From: Thelephora terrestris
Lineage: Eukaryota > Basidiomycota > Agaricomycetes > Thelephorales > Thelephoraceae
Length of the DNA stretch: 64,000 nt
NCBI GenBank assembly: GCA_015956445.1
Contig: WIUZ02000008.1
Location: 1,612,001-1,676,000, forward strand
Direction: 5' to 3'
Position numbers and translations under genes: made by a program. The stretch's first letter is position 1; each line of letters begins with the position of its first letter. Positions 33,791 through 43,792 of the stretch are shown here, piece by piece. A model generated the notes under the pieces. It was given only the letters and a program-made list of their open reading frames with translations. It was not told the DNA's origin and searched no databases.

Positions 33791-35059
33791 TCACACGAAG
33801 GAGACGGCGATCAGGAGAGGAATCAAGAGAGGAAGGAGAAAAAGAAGGTGGAGGGCGGAGATCTGAGACGTGTGAGAGGTGTCGGGGACCATAACAGGTC
33901 TTGCCTCCGGTGAGACGAGCATTTCTGCTGTCACCTTCTCAATGACTGAGAGATCTGACATAGTCACCATGGTCGGAGAAAGGATACCCTTTGGACAGTC
34001 CTCTAGTTCTTCGATCGAGAGATCGCCCTCGGCGATTTCCTCACCCACCCGCGGCTCGTCATCCTCCGGCAAGGCGCGGAGGCTATCTGGTATAAAATCC
34101 CAGAAGGGACCATGGAACTCTCGCCTACGGGTCCCAACCCAATCGACGTCGGCAAAGAAGGGATGATGCTTCATCGCTGCAGACTTGATCCGTGAAAACG
34201 GCGACTTGTCGAGAAGGCGACGAAGAAGGTCACCCGTATAGGGATCGATTCCATCGCGCTCTTCTTCCAAGCCGTAGCGCCTTCTTAGAACAGCATCCCC
34301 GACCGAGTCAGAATCATCTTTGATTTTGACATCGAAGGGATACTCGTCGAAGAGACACCAGTGCATAATAATCCCCATGGCCCAGTGGTCAGCCTCATAT
34401 GAGAAGGCCGAACCTGCCCAAGCGGAGGGGCACCGGTAAACGCCTGTCCCATTCTTGGCGAAGGTGACGTCCGGCCTAAAGGTACTCTTACCTGAGATCT
34501 GGTGCTTGGGGCCGAGTTGATTGAAATCCCTCGACATACCAAAGTCGGACAAGATTACGTGTCCATGCACATTAACGAGGATGTTCTCAGGTTTGAGATC
34601 TCCATGGATAATGCGATGAGCGTGAAGCTCGTCAAGGGCAACCAAGATCTCTGTCATAAGGTGACGCACCTTGTCGAGGGGTACACGGCCATCCGCGGAC
34701 CGACTCACCTTGACAGCAAGATCAACAGTGGTGATGTGCATGCGGGTGACGATGTGAAAAGAAGTAGCGTCATAGAAAGCGGAAACGAGAGATAGGAGCC
34801 ACGAGGAGCCCCTGAACCTGGCGAGGGTATGGACTTCGCGGTGGAACTGGCGATAAGTGGTATCCCCCCTCCGTTGTTTCTTAACGGCGTAGAGGCGGTG
34901 CTGACAGGGGTCATAGTAACTGTGGACCGCGCTGTGAGCACCGGTGGCGAAGGAACCCAGGGTGTGGACGGTAGATAGATCGAAGGGGAGAGAGAAGTCC
35001 TGCTTCTCTGCGGTGGGGACAGCCTTCGAGGAGACTTTGACGACTTGGAATGCGCTCAT
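33791..35059 (-). CDS. tail-anchored Ser/Thr protein kinase-like protein
   Basis: Single exon, 422 aa. Kinase landmarks: a degenerate glycine loop (LGSFATGAHSAV), YAVKK (Lys60), αC Glu75, HGDLKPENIL in which HRD has become HGD (Asp154), SDFG (Asp172) and DHWAMG. APE is replaced by a PSAW context. The ATP- and Mg-binding residues are present, so activity is possible. The last 25 residues (SALHLLFLLPLLIPLLIAV then SFV) form a single hydrophobic segment ending at the C terminus, as in tail-anchored membrane proteins. The frame stays open upstream to 35395, but a TATA box at 35259-35266 lies inside that extension, so I start at 35059. The exact kinase family was not recognised; it is AGC/CAMK-like. 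Lack of introns is unusual here. Confidence 0.85.
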   Translation of the reverse strand: MSAFQVVKVSSKAVPTAEKQDFSLPFDLSTVHTLGSFATGAHSAVHSYYDPCQHRLYAVKKQRRGDTTYRQFHREVHTLARFRGSSWLLSLVSAFYDATSFHIVTRMHITTVDLAVKVSRSADGRVPLDKVRHLMTEILVALDELHAHRIIHGDLKPENILVNVHGHVILSDFGMSRDFNQLGPKHQISGKSTFRPDVTFAKNGTGVYRCPSAWAGSAFSYEADHWAMGIIMHWCLFDEYPFDVKIKDDSDSVGDAVLRRRYGLEEERDGIDPYTGDLLRRLLDKSPFSRIKSAAMKHHPFFADVDWVGTRRREFHGPFWDFIPDSLRALPEDDEPRVGEEIAEGDLSIEELEDCPKGILSPTMVTMSDLSVIEKVTAEMLVSPEARPVMVPDTSHTSQISALHLLFLLPLLIPLLIAVSFV

Positions 35060-35258
35060 GATGATATAGGAGGTGACCACCAGATACGACCAAGAGTGAT
35101 AGCAAGAGTGAGGCAAAAGTGGTAACAGAAGTGCGAATATGGGCAGGGGAGTAGCGGCAAGACCAGCAAGATGCGCAGATGAAGGTTTGGGAGAATAGCA
35201 GGAGAAGGTGGCAGTTATGAGAGGAGAGATAGGTAGCGTTGCTTCCGCTCGGGGGTGG

Positions 35259-35266
35259 TTTTTATA
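35259..35266 (-). promoter_or_regulatory. TATA box of kinase gene
   Basis: TATAAAAA on the minus strand, 200 bp before the chosen ATG. It supports the internal start over the longer open frame. Confidence 0.6.
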
Positions 35267-37037
35267 CCTCTGGACTGGATTAGCTGAGCAGAGGGGCTGA
35301 AGCATCGGCGGAGGATGGTGATTTGTGATCCGTTGTTGATCGGACCGCGGATCTCCATTCCTTGGTTTACTTCCGCACGACGAAAGCGACGTCATGCTCG
35401 TAATTCGCTGCTCCGGCTAGGAATGTGCCCCTTCGTCAGTGGAAACCTCACTTGCTACAAATCTAAGAGCATTTCTGAGGGAAAACCAATAAACTCGACC
35501 CTCAGTGTACTGCTGGTTTATGTATACGTGATACTTCCTCTCATTCAGGAAGTTATTGGATGGTTTCCCGTTCTTGGGTGCGTGACTATCATAAAAGGGA
35601 GCCACTAGCCGGGAGTATAGATTAATGCATGGTGATTTTCGGTGGTGTAATAATGCCCCAGTCTAGATACAGACGCTTCCTCAACAATAAAACATACTGC
35701 GTTCTAGCCTGGGGTGCAGGATGACTACATCTAGACTCGTGCATACATAAAGCAACCTTACGGACAGTCATTGAGCGGCTCACTCTTATGGAGAGAGCCT
35801 CATGAAGCGATTTTCCGCGACCAACCCGTTTTAAGGTATGTAAAGCGGAAGGGACGCACCTCGTATGGCACCTTCCGCACCGGCCCGTATCTACAGTAAC
35901 TGACAGTGTGTATCGCTTCAACTTCCCTTGAATTCGAAGGGCCTCATGCTAACTACAATCTGTTCAAATAGGATGAGAAAGTATGATCGTGGTCATTGGC
36001 CTGGCCGTGGGAAATACGTAGTAGCCTTCAATAAAATGGTGAGTTGGGACTCCAGGCTCCTGCTACCCGTTTAGAATCAATTTCTTGTGGGCCCTTCCCA
36101 AGCTCTCTGCGTCTCGTATATCAAACCTGAGGCACTTGGGTGGTCTCCTGTCTTGTTGTGACCAGCTGAGGTATGGAGTACGATTCGGGGTGGCCCAAGC
36201 CCAAGGAAGACGCTGATGCACCAGCGTTCCTCGCGGGCGGAGTTTGGCACTTTACGCTCAGGTCAGCACTCCTTTCCAGATCAGAACACTGTATGTCCCA
36301 CTCAACGACATTCTCCATTGAGTCCAGAGGTCTGGGACCCCAGACCATTCACGGGGGAATCAGCTGGAAGATTTCGCCTACTAATTGAACAGTGTACGCT
36401 TGTCCCTGCCAACATCATCAACCTATCACCAAAATCATCAAGCACTCGATATCCAAAGAGAAATTCAGTGTTCGTGCGTCACTAGAAGAGGACTACTTGC
36501 GCGTATACTAATGCTCCGGGCGCACATGTTCGCCCTCCGAAAACTCAATGCCGGTGTTCGATTTCGGAGATGGGAGTGCTTACTGCAGGTTCCAAAGGGG
36601 TCCGTCCCGGTGGCCGTGAGCATCCCTCGGCACTTCAGTCGCAGGCGTGTGTTTTGGAATTCTAGGCAAGACCACGGTGCCTGCTTCTTTCGCTATCGCG
36701 AGCCGTTGTCCTCGAAACGCGAGGTAGGCCTAGATCACGTGGCAGAAGTAATGGCCCCGAAGTTCCGTTGCCCCCCTCAATAAGTACCCTCCGATGGGAG
36801 GATGGTGTACCGAGAATGGGGAGTCGCGAAGGTAAGCTGACCTAGTCTATTGCAAAAAGATTGTGAGCATCTGATGTTCTGGCGTTTACACCGCCTGGAC
36901 CCATACAGTTTTCGCCTCGCGTCTCCTCTTCAGTCTCCGCCCATTCTACTCCATTCTTCTATCTCTCGGCCACATCTTCTCCGTTTCGCTCCTATAACTC
37001 ACTTAGAACCTGCCGTGTTGCGTTCGTCCCCTGGCCC
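35267..37037. other. spacer between kinase and MFS genes
   Basis: About 1.8 kb with no supported gene. A short perfect inverted repeat (GTCTGGG-AC-CCCAGAC) lies near 36,330-36,346. The frames at 36,173-36,780 show no family resemblance. Confidence 0.4.
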
Positions 37038-37044
37038 TATATAA
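37038..37044 (+). promoter_or_regulatory. TATA box of MFS gene
   Basis: TATATAA 50 bp upstream of the chosen ATG, after a pyrimidine-rich stretch. Confidence 0.55.
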
Positions 37045-37093
37045 TGATTCGTCGCCTCCCGTGTTTCCTCGTCACTCCCCTTCTCTCCCTGCT

Positions 37094-38798
37094 ATGGCCG
37101 AAGAGAAAGAAAAGACAGAGTTCGAGGAGACCTCCCCTGATCACTTCACCACGGATGAGAGCGGTAATGTCATTGACGAGAAGCAATTGTTGAGGAAACT
37201 CGATTGGCACCTCGTTCCTGGCTTGACTCTCCTTCTACTCCTATCCTTTTTGGATCGGAGCAACGGTAATTCTTTTTTCCCCACAACTTTCCATTCGCTC
37301 ACGTCTTTCAGTTGGAAATGCTCTCATCGAAGGTCTTGCTGCAGATCTACACATGAGTACGCTTCACCTCACTACGAGGACTAGCATCTCCCTTACCATT
37401 TCAAGCAAGCTGGGAGCCAGCTCATCACTGCGTTAACCATCAACTTCATTGGCTACGTGTTGTTCGAGGTCCCGTGTAACATCATGCTCAAAATCACGAC
37501 CCCGCGGTTTTGGCTACCCACTCTCACCTTCACATGGGGTGTTGTTTGCGTTCTCACGGGGATCACCCAAAACTTCCCTGGATTTCTCGCCGTTCGTTTC
37601 TTCATCGGCATCGTCGATAGCGGATTCATTCCAGGTTGCATCTTCTATATGAGCATGTGGTATAGGCGTAACGAACAAATTTACCGCATTGCTCTACTCC
37701 TCTCCACCGCCACTCTTGGCGGAGGGTTTGGTGGGATATTCGTAAGTGATTCTTTGCCTTTCGAAAATAAAACGTGGCGTTCAGAGGGTTTCAGGCATTT
37801 GGCATTTCCAAGATGAGGGGTATCGCCGGTTTGAATGGATGGAGGTGGATCTTTATCATCGTGATTTTTTCTGTCCCGTCTGGTGGTGTGCCGGCTAACG
37901 TGTGTACATAGGAGGGACTTTTGACCGTGGTCGTCTCCATTGCCGCGTACTTTTTCATCTACAGCTACCCTGCGACTGCCAAGTTTCTCACCCCCAAGGA
38001 GAGGGAATACGTTATCGCACGACTCAAAGAAGACAGCGACGCTGCTCAAGAAGAAAAGTTTACTTGGGACGGTGTGGTCCAAGCGCTCAGGGACCCAAAG
38101 GTCTGGCTCTACGGTATTTGCTTCCACACCATCAACTTGCCAATCTGTACGCTGGGAACCTTCCTCCCCACCATCATCCATGAGTTGGGCTACACCGCAG
38201 CTCAAGCTCAGCTGCTCTCGATTCCTCCCTACATCGCTGCATTCATCTTGACCATGGCTGCCGCAATGTATGCGCAGAAGACAAGATTGAGAGCTCCGTT
38301 CATCATTGCCAGTTCCACTCTGTCCATCATCGGGTACATTGTCCTCATCGCCGGTGACCGGCCAGAGATATCATATGGGGGGGCGGCCATGGCGGTCTCG
38401 GGTGCCTTTACCTCCGCTGCGGTCATCGCGAGCTGGCCTGCAAACAACGTATCGGGGCAGACGAAGAGGGCAACTGCAAACGCGATGCAACTCTCTATTG
38501 GAAATCTTGGAGCAATCATGGGCACCCAACTCTATCAACCCAAATGGGCCCCGAAGTTCTATGTCGCTAATTGTGTGGTATGGCTCTTCACGTTTGTCGA
38601 TTCCGACGGAACGCTGAATACGATCCTTAGGCTGTGGGTTATCTCGTTGGCAATATCATCATAGTAAGCGCCTTGTGGTATACTCTCAAGAGTGAAAACG
38701 CGCGTAGGGATCGAGGGGAGCGGGACAATAGGCTGAAGGATGTGGGCGAGGGCGTGTTCTTGGGTGATGATGACCCACGTTGGAGATTCCAGACCTAG
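37094..38798 (+). CDS. MFS transporter, anion:cation symporter (Dal5-like) family
   Basis: Six exons (37094-37265, 37312-37356, 37410-37741, 37795-37860, 37912-38577, 38631-38798) give 482 aa with about 12 membrane helices. Family marks: LRKLDWHLVPGLTLL then LSFLDRSNVGNAL in helix 1, ALTINFIGYVLFEVPCN, TQNFPGFLAVRFFIG, GFIPGCIFYMSMWYRRNE and GWRWIFIIEG, and ASWPANNVSGQTKRATANAM in the second half, as in allantoate/nicotinate/vitamin permeases. Substrate not readable; plasma membrane uptake of a small carboxylate or vitamin is inferred. The exon 3 start uses the second of two close AGs (CAAGCAAG), the only one that keeps the frame. The cytoplasmic tail is charged (RRDRGERDNRLKD). Confidence 0.9.
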
Positions 38799-39580
38799 CG
38801 AGATGGGCTTCCTTTCCGCACCACCACTGCGTATTGTAACATATTTTGAACCATTTGCGGTATGTACACATTTGGTCTTGGCGTCCTTGATCCTCGCTCG
38901 TTCAATGGATTCGTGCAACTCCGTCGCGGTGTTTTTACGGACCTCGCTGTTTACACTCCGCTTATTGTAGCCGATTCGCGAACTTAGAAGTTGAACATCT
39001 CTACATCGCGTAAGCGACTCTTTAAACATCGTGGCTCTGAAATATATGTGGCGGAATGCCCTCAGTCCCTCCATGGCGACAGACGGAAACTCGTTGAGTT
39101 GGAAGTGGATATAAATATTTGGGTCGCGGTATACAGCGCGCATAAGGAGACTCACACTTACCCCTCCCTCTAGATCACCCTCTCTACGATTCATCGGTAG
39201 AAAACAATTGCTGACGCCAATATTGAAATGGCCGGAACAGACGTGACTAGAGCGATTGATATTCAATTGAAGCAGAAACGGATCCTTATCGGTTACTTCG
39301 ACCTCATTCAAGTTGCCAAGATAAACCGCGATCAACGCGAAACGATGTGGTGTTCATGTGAGCCATTTCTATTCGCCCTCCATTGAATCCCCTGCAGTGC
39401 CCTGGACCAGATCGAAGATAGGTTCAGAACTATTTGACCAAGTAAAGGACGTAGGACGCACTTAAAACAAGGAGTATTCTGAAATTCTTTTCGGAGACGT
39501 GGATGATGTTCAATGCTTTGTTGATCATTAAGTGGTGCGAGGCCCAACCAATTGGAGGTGACTGATCAAGTTCGTGTTAG
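38799..39580. other. spacer after MFS gene
   Basis: A long minus-strand frame (38559-39335) partly overlaps the MFS end but has no recognisable domain and is treated as chance. Nothing else supported. Confidence 0.4.
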
Positions 39581-40006
39581 GTGCATCCAGAGAATTCCCC
39601 CCAGTGCCGAAGGCCTGATCCGACGCGAGGAGCCGATATAGGAGATCGTCGGGTTCGCTGCAAGATCGTAGTCATCACTCTCATGGGTACTGGAGGGATT
39701 TGGAAGACGGCCATCACTTTGACCGTTCTCCATCACGACTCTGCATCGAGCGACGCTTCTGCGGGAACTGTCCTTTCCGTCCGGTGAGACCAGGTCCTTC
39801 AAACGCTTGCCTATTTCCTCAGTCAGTTCTCCGAGGTCACCAGTGAAGGCATCGGGGGCTTCGAGTATTTAACTCCCCCTACTTCCATCCCTATCCCCAA
39901 AGGAGATGCTCAGTTGCTGTTCCTCAACAATCATGGATCCATTTCGTCGAGTGTGCAAGAGCATAGAATGGACCGATTTGATCGGTTGTACCCACAAATG
40001 GCTTGA
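39581..40006 (+). pseudogene. relic of a fungal NLR-type NTPase (NB-ARC/NACHT P-loop region)
   Basis: One frame carries VITLMGTGGIWKTAITLTVL, close to the P-loop of fungal NLRs (G-x-GGIGKT-x-I/L-A) but with Trp in place of the third Gly. A TGA at 39785-39787 then interrupts SVR-DQVLQTLAYFLSQFSE, where the family usually has an Arg-Cys-Asp. About 73 residues past the P-loop the same frame has AQLLFLNN, which resembles a Walker B strand with Asp changed to Asn. No N-terminal effector or C-terminal repeat domain is visible. Best read as an old, broken fragment of a host NLR gene. The match is short, so this is tentative. Confidence 0.45.
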
Positions 40007-40805
40007 CTTCCGCGCCGAGACTCCGGGTAGATGTGATTCATCTCTTAAAGGGAGCAACACGATGGAAAAGCGGTGCAGTTGAGGCACATTGGAGACGTGC
40101 GTCACCCTTGAAAGGAGGGTTGTGTCTCCCTGTCTGTCTTGCATGGCCGAGAGTGCAGAATCGAGGAACGTACCTGTTGAACCCAGCCGCAAGTTGAAGG
40201 GACCTGGGACAGTCCGTTGTCGAGGAAGCCGAACATAGATCAGTTACGACGGAAGACCGCTGGTGGAGTGGCTGAACAGAGAAGACTTCATCGTGTTCAG
40301 TGGACCTTGAACGACTCTCGTTCGTAGTTCCATAGAGCTGCATCATGTCAATTAGTTGTATAGGGGGGGGGGCAAGAGTGTTCACCCCCCCAAGTCTCCC
40401 ATTAGTGTTCTGGCCTATGCGGTAGCCAATGGCACCCTAACAAAAATCTCTCGTTATTCAGCCATCCTCGAGGGTGCACGCGACCCTCAAATGAGTGCAT
40501 GGATTCCTCACCGCACGCTGGTTCCTCGTGGAAAGTTCGTCTCAGACCAGGTGATGACGCACACGTTGGAGGTTCTAGACTTGGTGAAATGAACTACGGC
40601 CTTGTGCTGTGATATCTTTGTATATTCACGATGAGTACACATCCAAGGCCCAGGCCCCAGGCCTCATCCTCGAGAGGGCTATCACCCATTCGACTGATGG
40701 TGAGGTGCCATTGCAGAAAAGCGGAAAATCGATTTTTGATCGAGTGATCATCTTGACTGATCTTGGCCTTGTTTTACTTGCGCTTACGACGAGCGATCAA
40801 CTTAG
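40007..40805. other. spacer upstream of PAN3 with G10/C7 tract pair (40363-40391)
   Basis: Ten G at 40363-40372 face seven C at 40385-40391 across a 12-nt spacer, so a GC hairpin or a G-rich fold is possible. A plus-strand frame runs through 40,356-40,592 but I recognise nothing in it. Confidence 0.5.
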
Positions 40806-43578
40806 ATGGCCTTGTTCCTTCGGCCGTCTTCAACTTCCTCTGCTGTTAAGATCGTCTCTCCTTCAAAGTCTGACGACCCCAAGCCGCTTTCGAAACAATC
40901 TCCTTCGAAGAAAGGTCAGCTCTCTTAACCCTTTCCAGCGCGTCACGTCCCCATTTTGACATACTCACCGCCAGATCAGCCCCAGAGGCAATGCAGAAAC
41001 ATCCTTATCTATGGGTCAGTTTCTTTTGCCCCTAACCCATCTCGGCGCTGTTTTTCATTTATTGAGGATACCATAGGTCCTGTAAGTTTCAGGACAAGGG
41101 GTGCATCTATTATCACCCTCCGGTGCGTTCAATCTTATCATATCACCAGTTCGTTTCTGACGGACTACGCGCTGGCAGCAAGATCTAGTTGACCCTCTGT
41201 AAGTTCGCCGATACCTTTCATGATACGAGCAACGTACGATTTCTGAGCGCCGCATCCTTTCTCTGCAAAATGCATTCATTTCGCTGAAACCCGAATACCC
41301 GAACAACCAATCATCCCTCTTTCTATCCTCACCAAACAAGAGTCCCGCCACAGTCTCCACCAATCACTGAGGCGATGTCCAGTCTACCCGCGCAGTCCGT
41401 CAACGCTCCCGTGTTCGTTCCGAAATCATCAACCCCGATCTTGTCGGCTGCCACACCCTCCGTTCAACCTGTCGAGAGCCCCGTGGCCGCAAGTAATCGC
41501 ACTTCGCCATCCCGTTCAAACGTTTACACCGGCTGGACTAATCCTGCCGAATATGACGAGGGTGAGGATCCTTTCGATCCGTTTTCGAATTACCAGTACG
41601 GAAATGGATATGAGAATAGAGAGGAAAATCTCGCGCCAAGGTTGAATACTGTGGGTCACTTTATCCAAGAGCCCGCTCGTCTCGCGGCGCCCCAGGATTT
41701 TATCCTGACTGACCGACACACAACGATCTTCCAGTTGGGCCTAGACGGTTACGATGACCCACATGGTCAACATCCGTTCATTCCTCCTGAGTACCCATCG
41801 TCCAACATGGATTACTTCCAACCTCCATCCGCATTCATCCGCCAGCCTGTATGTGCTCACCTCTCCGTCGACCGCGGTTGGCCCTCACTGAATGTCGCCT
41901 TCGCTGTAGACAAACTATCACCTATATTCTAATCCAATCCCGGAAGCCTTCACTTACAACCACTTTATCTCCGACACCATACGCGAGGAACTGCAGAAAA
42001 GATCAGAAACGATCCATACTGCTCCCGCACCCGGATTGGGATTACCGGACGAGGTGCAAGGGTACCACACCCTTGTGCCGTTGGAAGCGATCGCAGGCGA
42101 TAGACGGAAGTTGGGAAACTGGTATTCGTCCGTTTACAGGGCAGTCAACTCGTCAGATGGGATTACTTACACCTTGCGGAGGGTGGAGGGTGCGTCCATC
42201 CACCCCCCTTTGTGGTCGTTTCCTCTCAATGATCTCCTTGTTCTTCAGGTTATCGGCTAATGAACCCTGCGGCATTTGGGCCCGTTGAAGCCTGGGCGAG
42301 GCTTAAGCACCCAAACATCGTCCAAGTCCGGGAGGCGTTCACTTCCCAGGCGTTCAACGATAACTGTACCTCTTACCCCTAGTTTCCCCTGACTCCCAGC
42401 TAATTTAATCTCCGTAGCCCTTGTGGTTGTATACGATTATCACCCAAACGCCGAGACGCTCTCCAACCTCCATCTGAAATCGAGACCTCCGACATTCCAG
42501 AACGGACGCTTGCAACAATCGAAAGATAGCTCGCTTTTGTCAGAACATACGCTTTGGTCATACATCGTCCAGCTCGCCAGCGCCATCCAAACAGTCCACG
42601 ACGCTGGGCTTGCTGTGAGGGTTGTGGATCCGACGAAGATTCTGGTTACAAGCAAGAACAGGTGCGAAGAAATGATTACAATGGCCTTGAAGTAGTTTCA
42701 GCCTTCTCCTAGAGTCCGAATCAGTTCCTGCTGTCTGGTCGACATCCTCACTTATGAATCACGCCAATCCCAAGACATTAATATATTGCAGCAAGAAGAC
42801 CTCGCCTTCTTTGGAAAACTCATCTTCGAACTGTGTTGTGGGCAGGTTAATGCCATGGCAAACTTGTCAAAGGCTCTGCAGACGATCGACAAGAATTATT
42901 CGCCGGACGTGAAGAACGTAGTGATGTATCTCGTTAAGCCGTCGCCGCATAAGTCGATCAGGCAGTTGTTAGATATGATGGGGAGTAGGGTGTTATTAGA
43001 GATGAGAGAGACGCAAAAGTGAGGTTCTTACTCGCCCGTTACTTGGACACGCGTTGACGGACTCTTGCATAGCGCGGTCGACCGGTTGGAGGCAGAGCTG
43101 ATGAGTGAGCTCGAGAACGGGCGATTCGTGAGGCTGCTCACCAAGATGGGATTCATCAATGAACGACCGGAGTGCGCCGTTCATCATTTCCTTCTACTTC
43201 TTTAACATCACTCTAACCAAACCCGGATCTCCAGGTTCGGAAAGTCACACCGCTGGTCGGATACTGGCGACCGATACATCATCAAACTTTTCCGAGACTA
43301 CGTCTTCCACCAAGTGGACGAAAACCTCGATCCGGTCGTCAACCTCACCCACGTTGTCACATGTTTGAACAAGCTGGATGCGGGGTCGGACGAGAGGATG
43401 ATGTTGATGGCGAGGGATGAGCAGAGTTGCTTGGTGGTGAGCTATAAGGATGTGAAGGCGTGTATTGAAAATGCTTATAGGTAAGTTTATCCTTATCGAT
43501 CGTATCCTTGTTGGATTATCTCTTACCACCACTGCGGTGAACTATAGCGAGTTGACCAAGAAATCTACAGCGAGGTAG
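40806..43578 (+). CDS. PAN3: PAN2-PAN3 deadenylation complex subunit Pan3
   Basis: Adaptor of the poly(A) nuclease. Twelve exons (40806-40914, 40975-41014, 41077-41122, 41179-41198, 41341-41848, 41910-42189, 42249-42365, 42418-42661, 42713-43018, 43073-43171, 43235-43480, 43548-43578) give 681 aa. The N-terminal CCCH finger [19 protein letters not shown] is split over two small exons. A PAM2-like motif ([11 protein letters not shown]) should bind the poly(A)-binding protein. Then comes the pseudokinase ([69 protein letters not shown]), a coiled coil, and the C-terminal knob ([38 protein letters not shown]). All phases close. The 20-nt exon 41179-41198 is the least certain join. Confidence 0.92.
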
Positions 43579-43792
43579 CGAGAGTGAAGAAGTGGCTGTG
43601 TACCTCATCTAGCCTAGTAATTGACCCCTTGTGAATGTAAGCTGTCACCTCTATCAAATTGTTGTCTTTCCGTCCTCTGTGCACTCTATCGCTAGTAGTC
43701 TGCCTCCACCCTCGTACACTACACACATACACTGGCATTCTCAACACGGTTATCCTCCATTCATTCATTACTTGGTGGTAAAGAGAGGTGTA

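Noticed and set aside
35060-35395. Upstream in-frame extension of the first kinase
   Set aside because: It contains the TATA box, and the added residues look like translated promoter sequence, so translation should start at 35059.
38559-39335. 258-codon minus-strand frame
   Set aside because: Overlaps the last MFS exon on the other strand, has no recognisable motif and no promoter signal.
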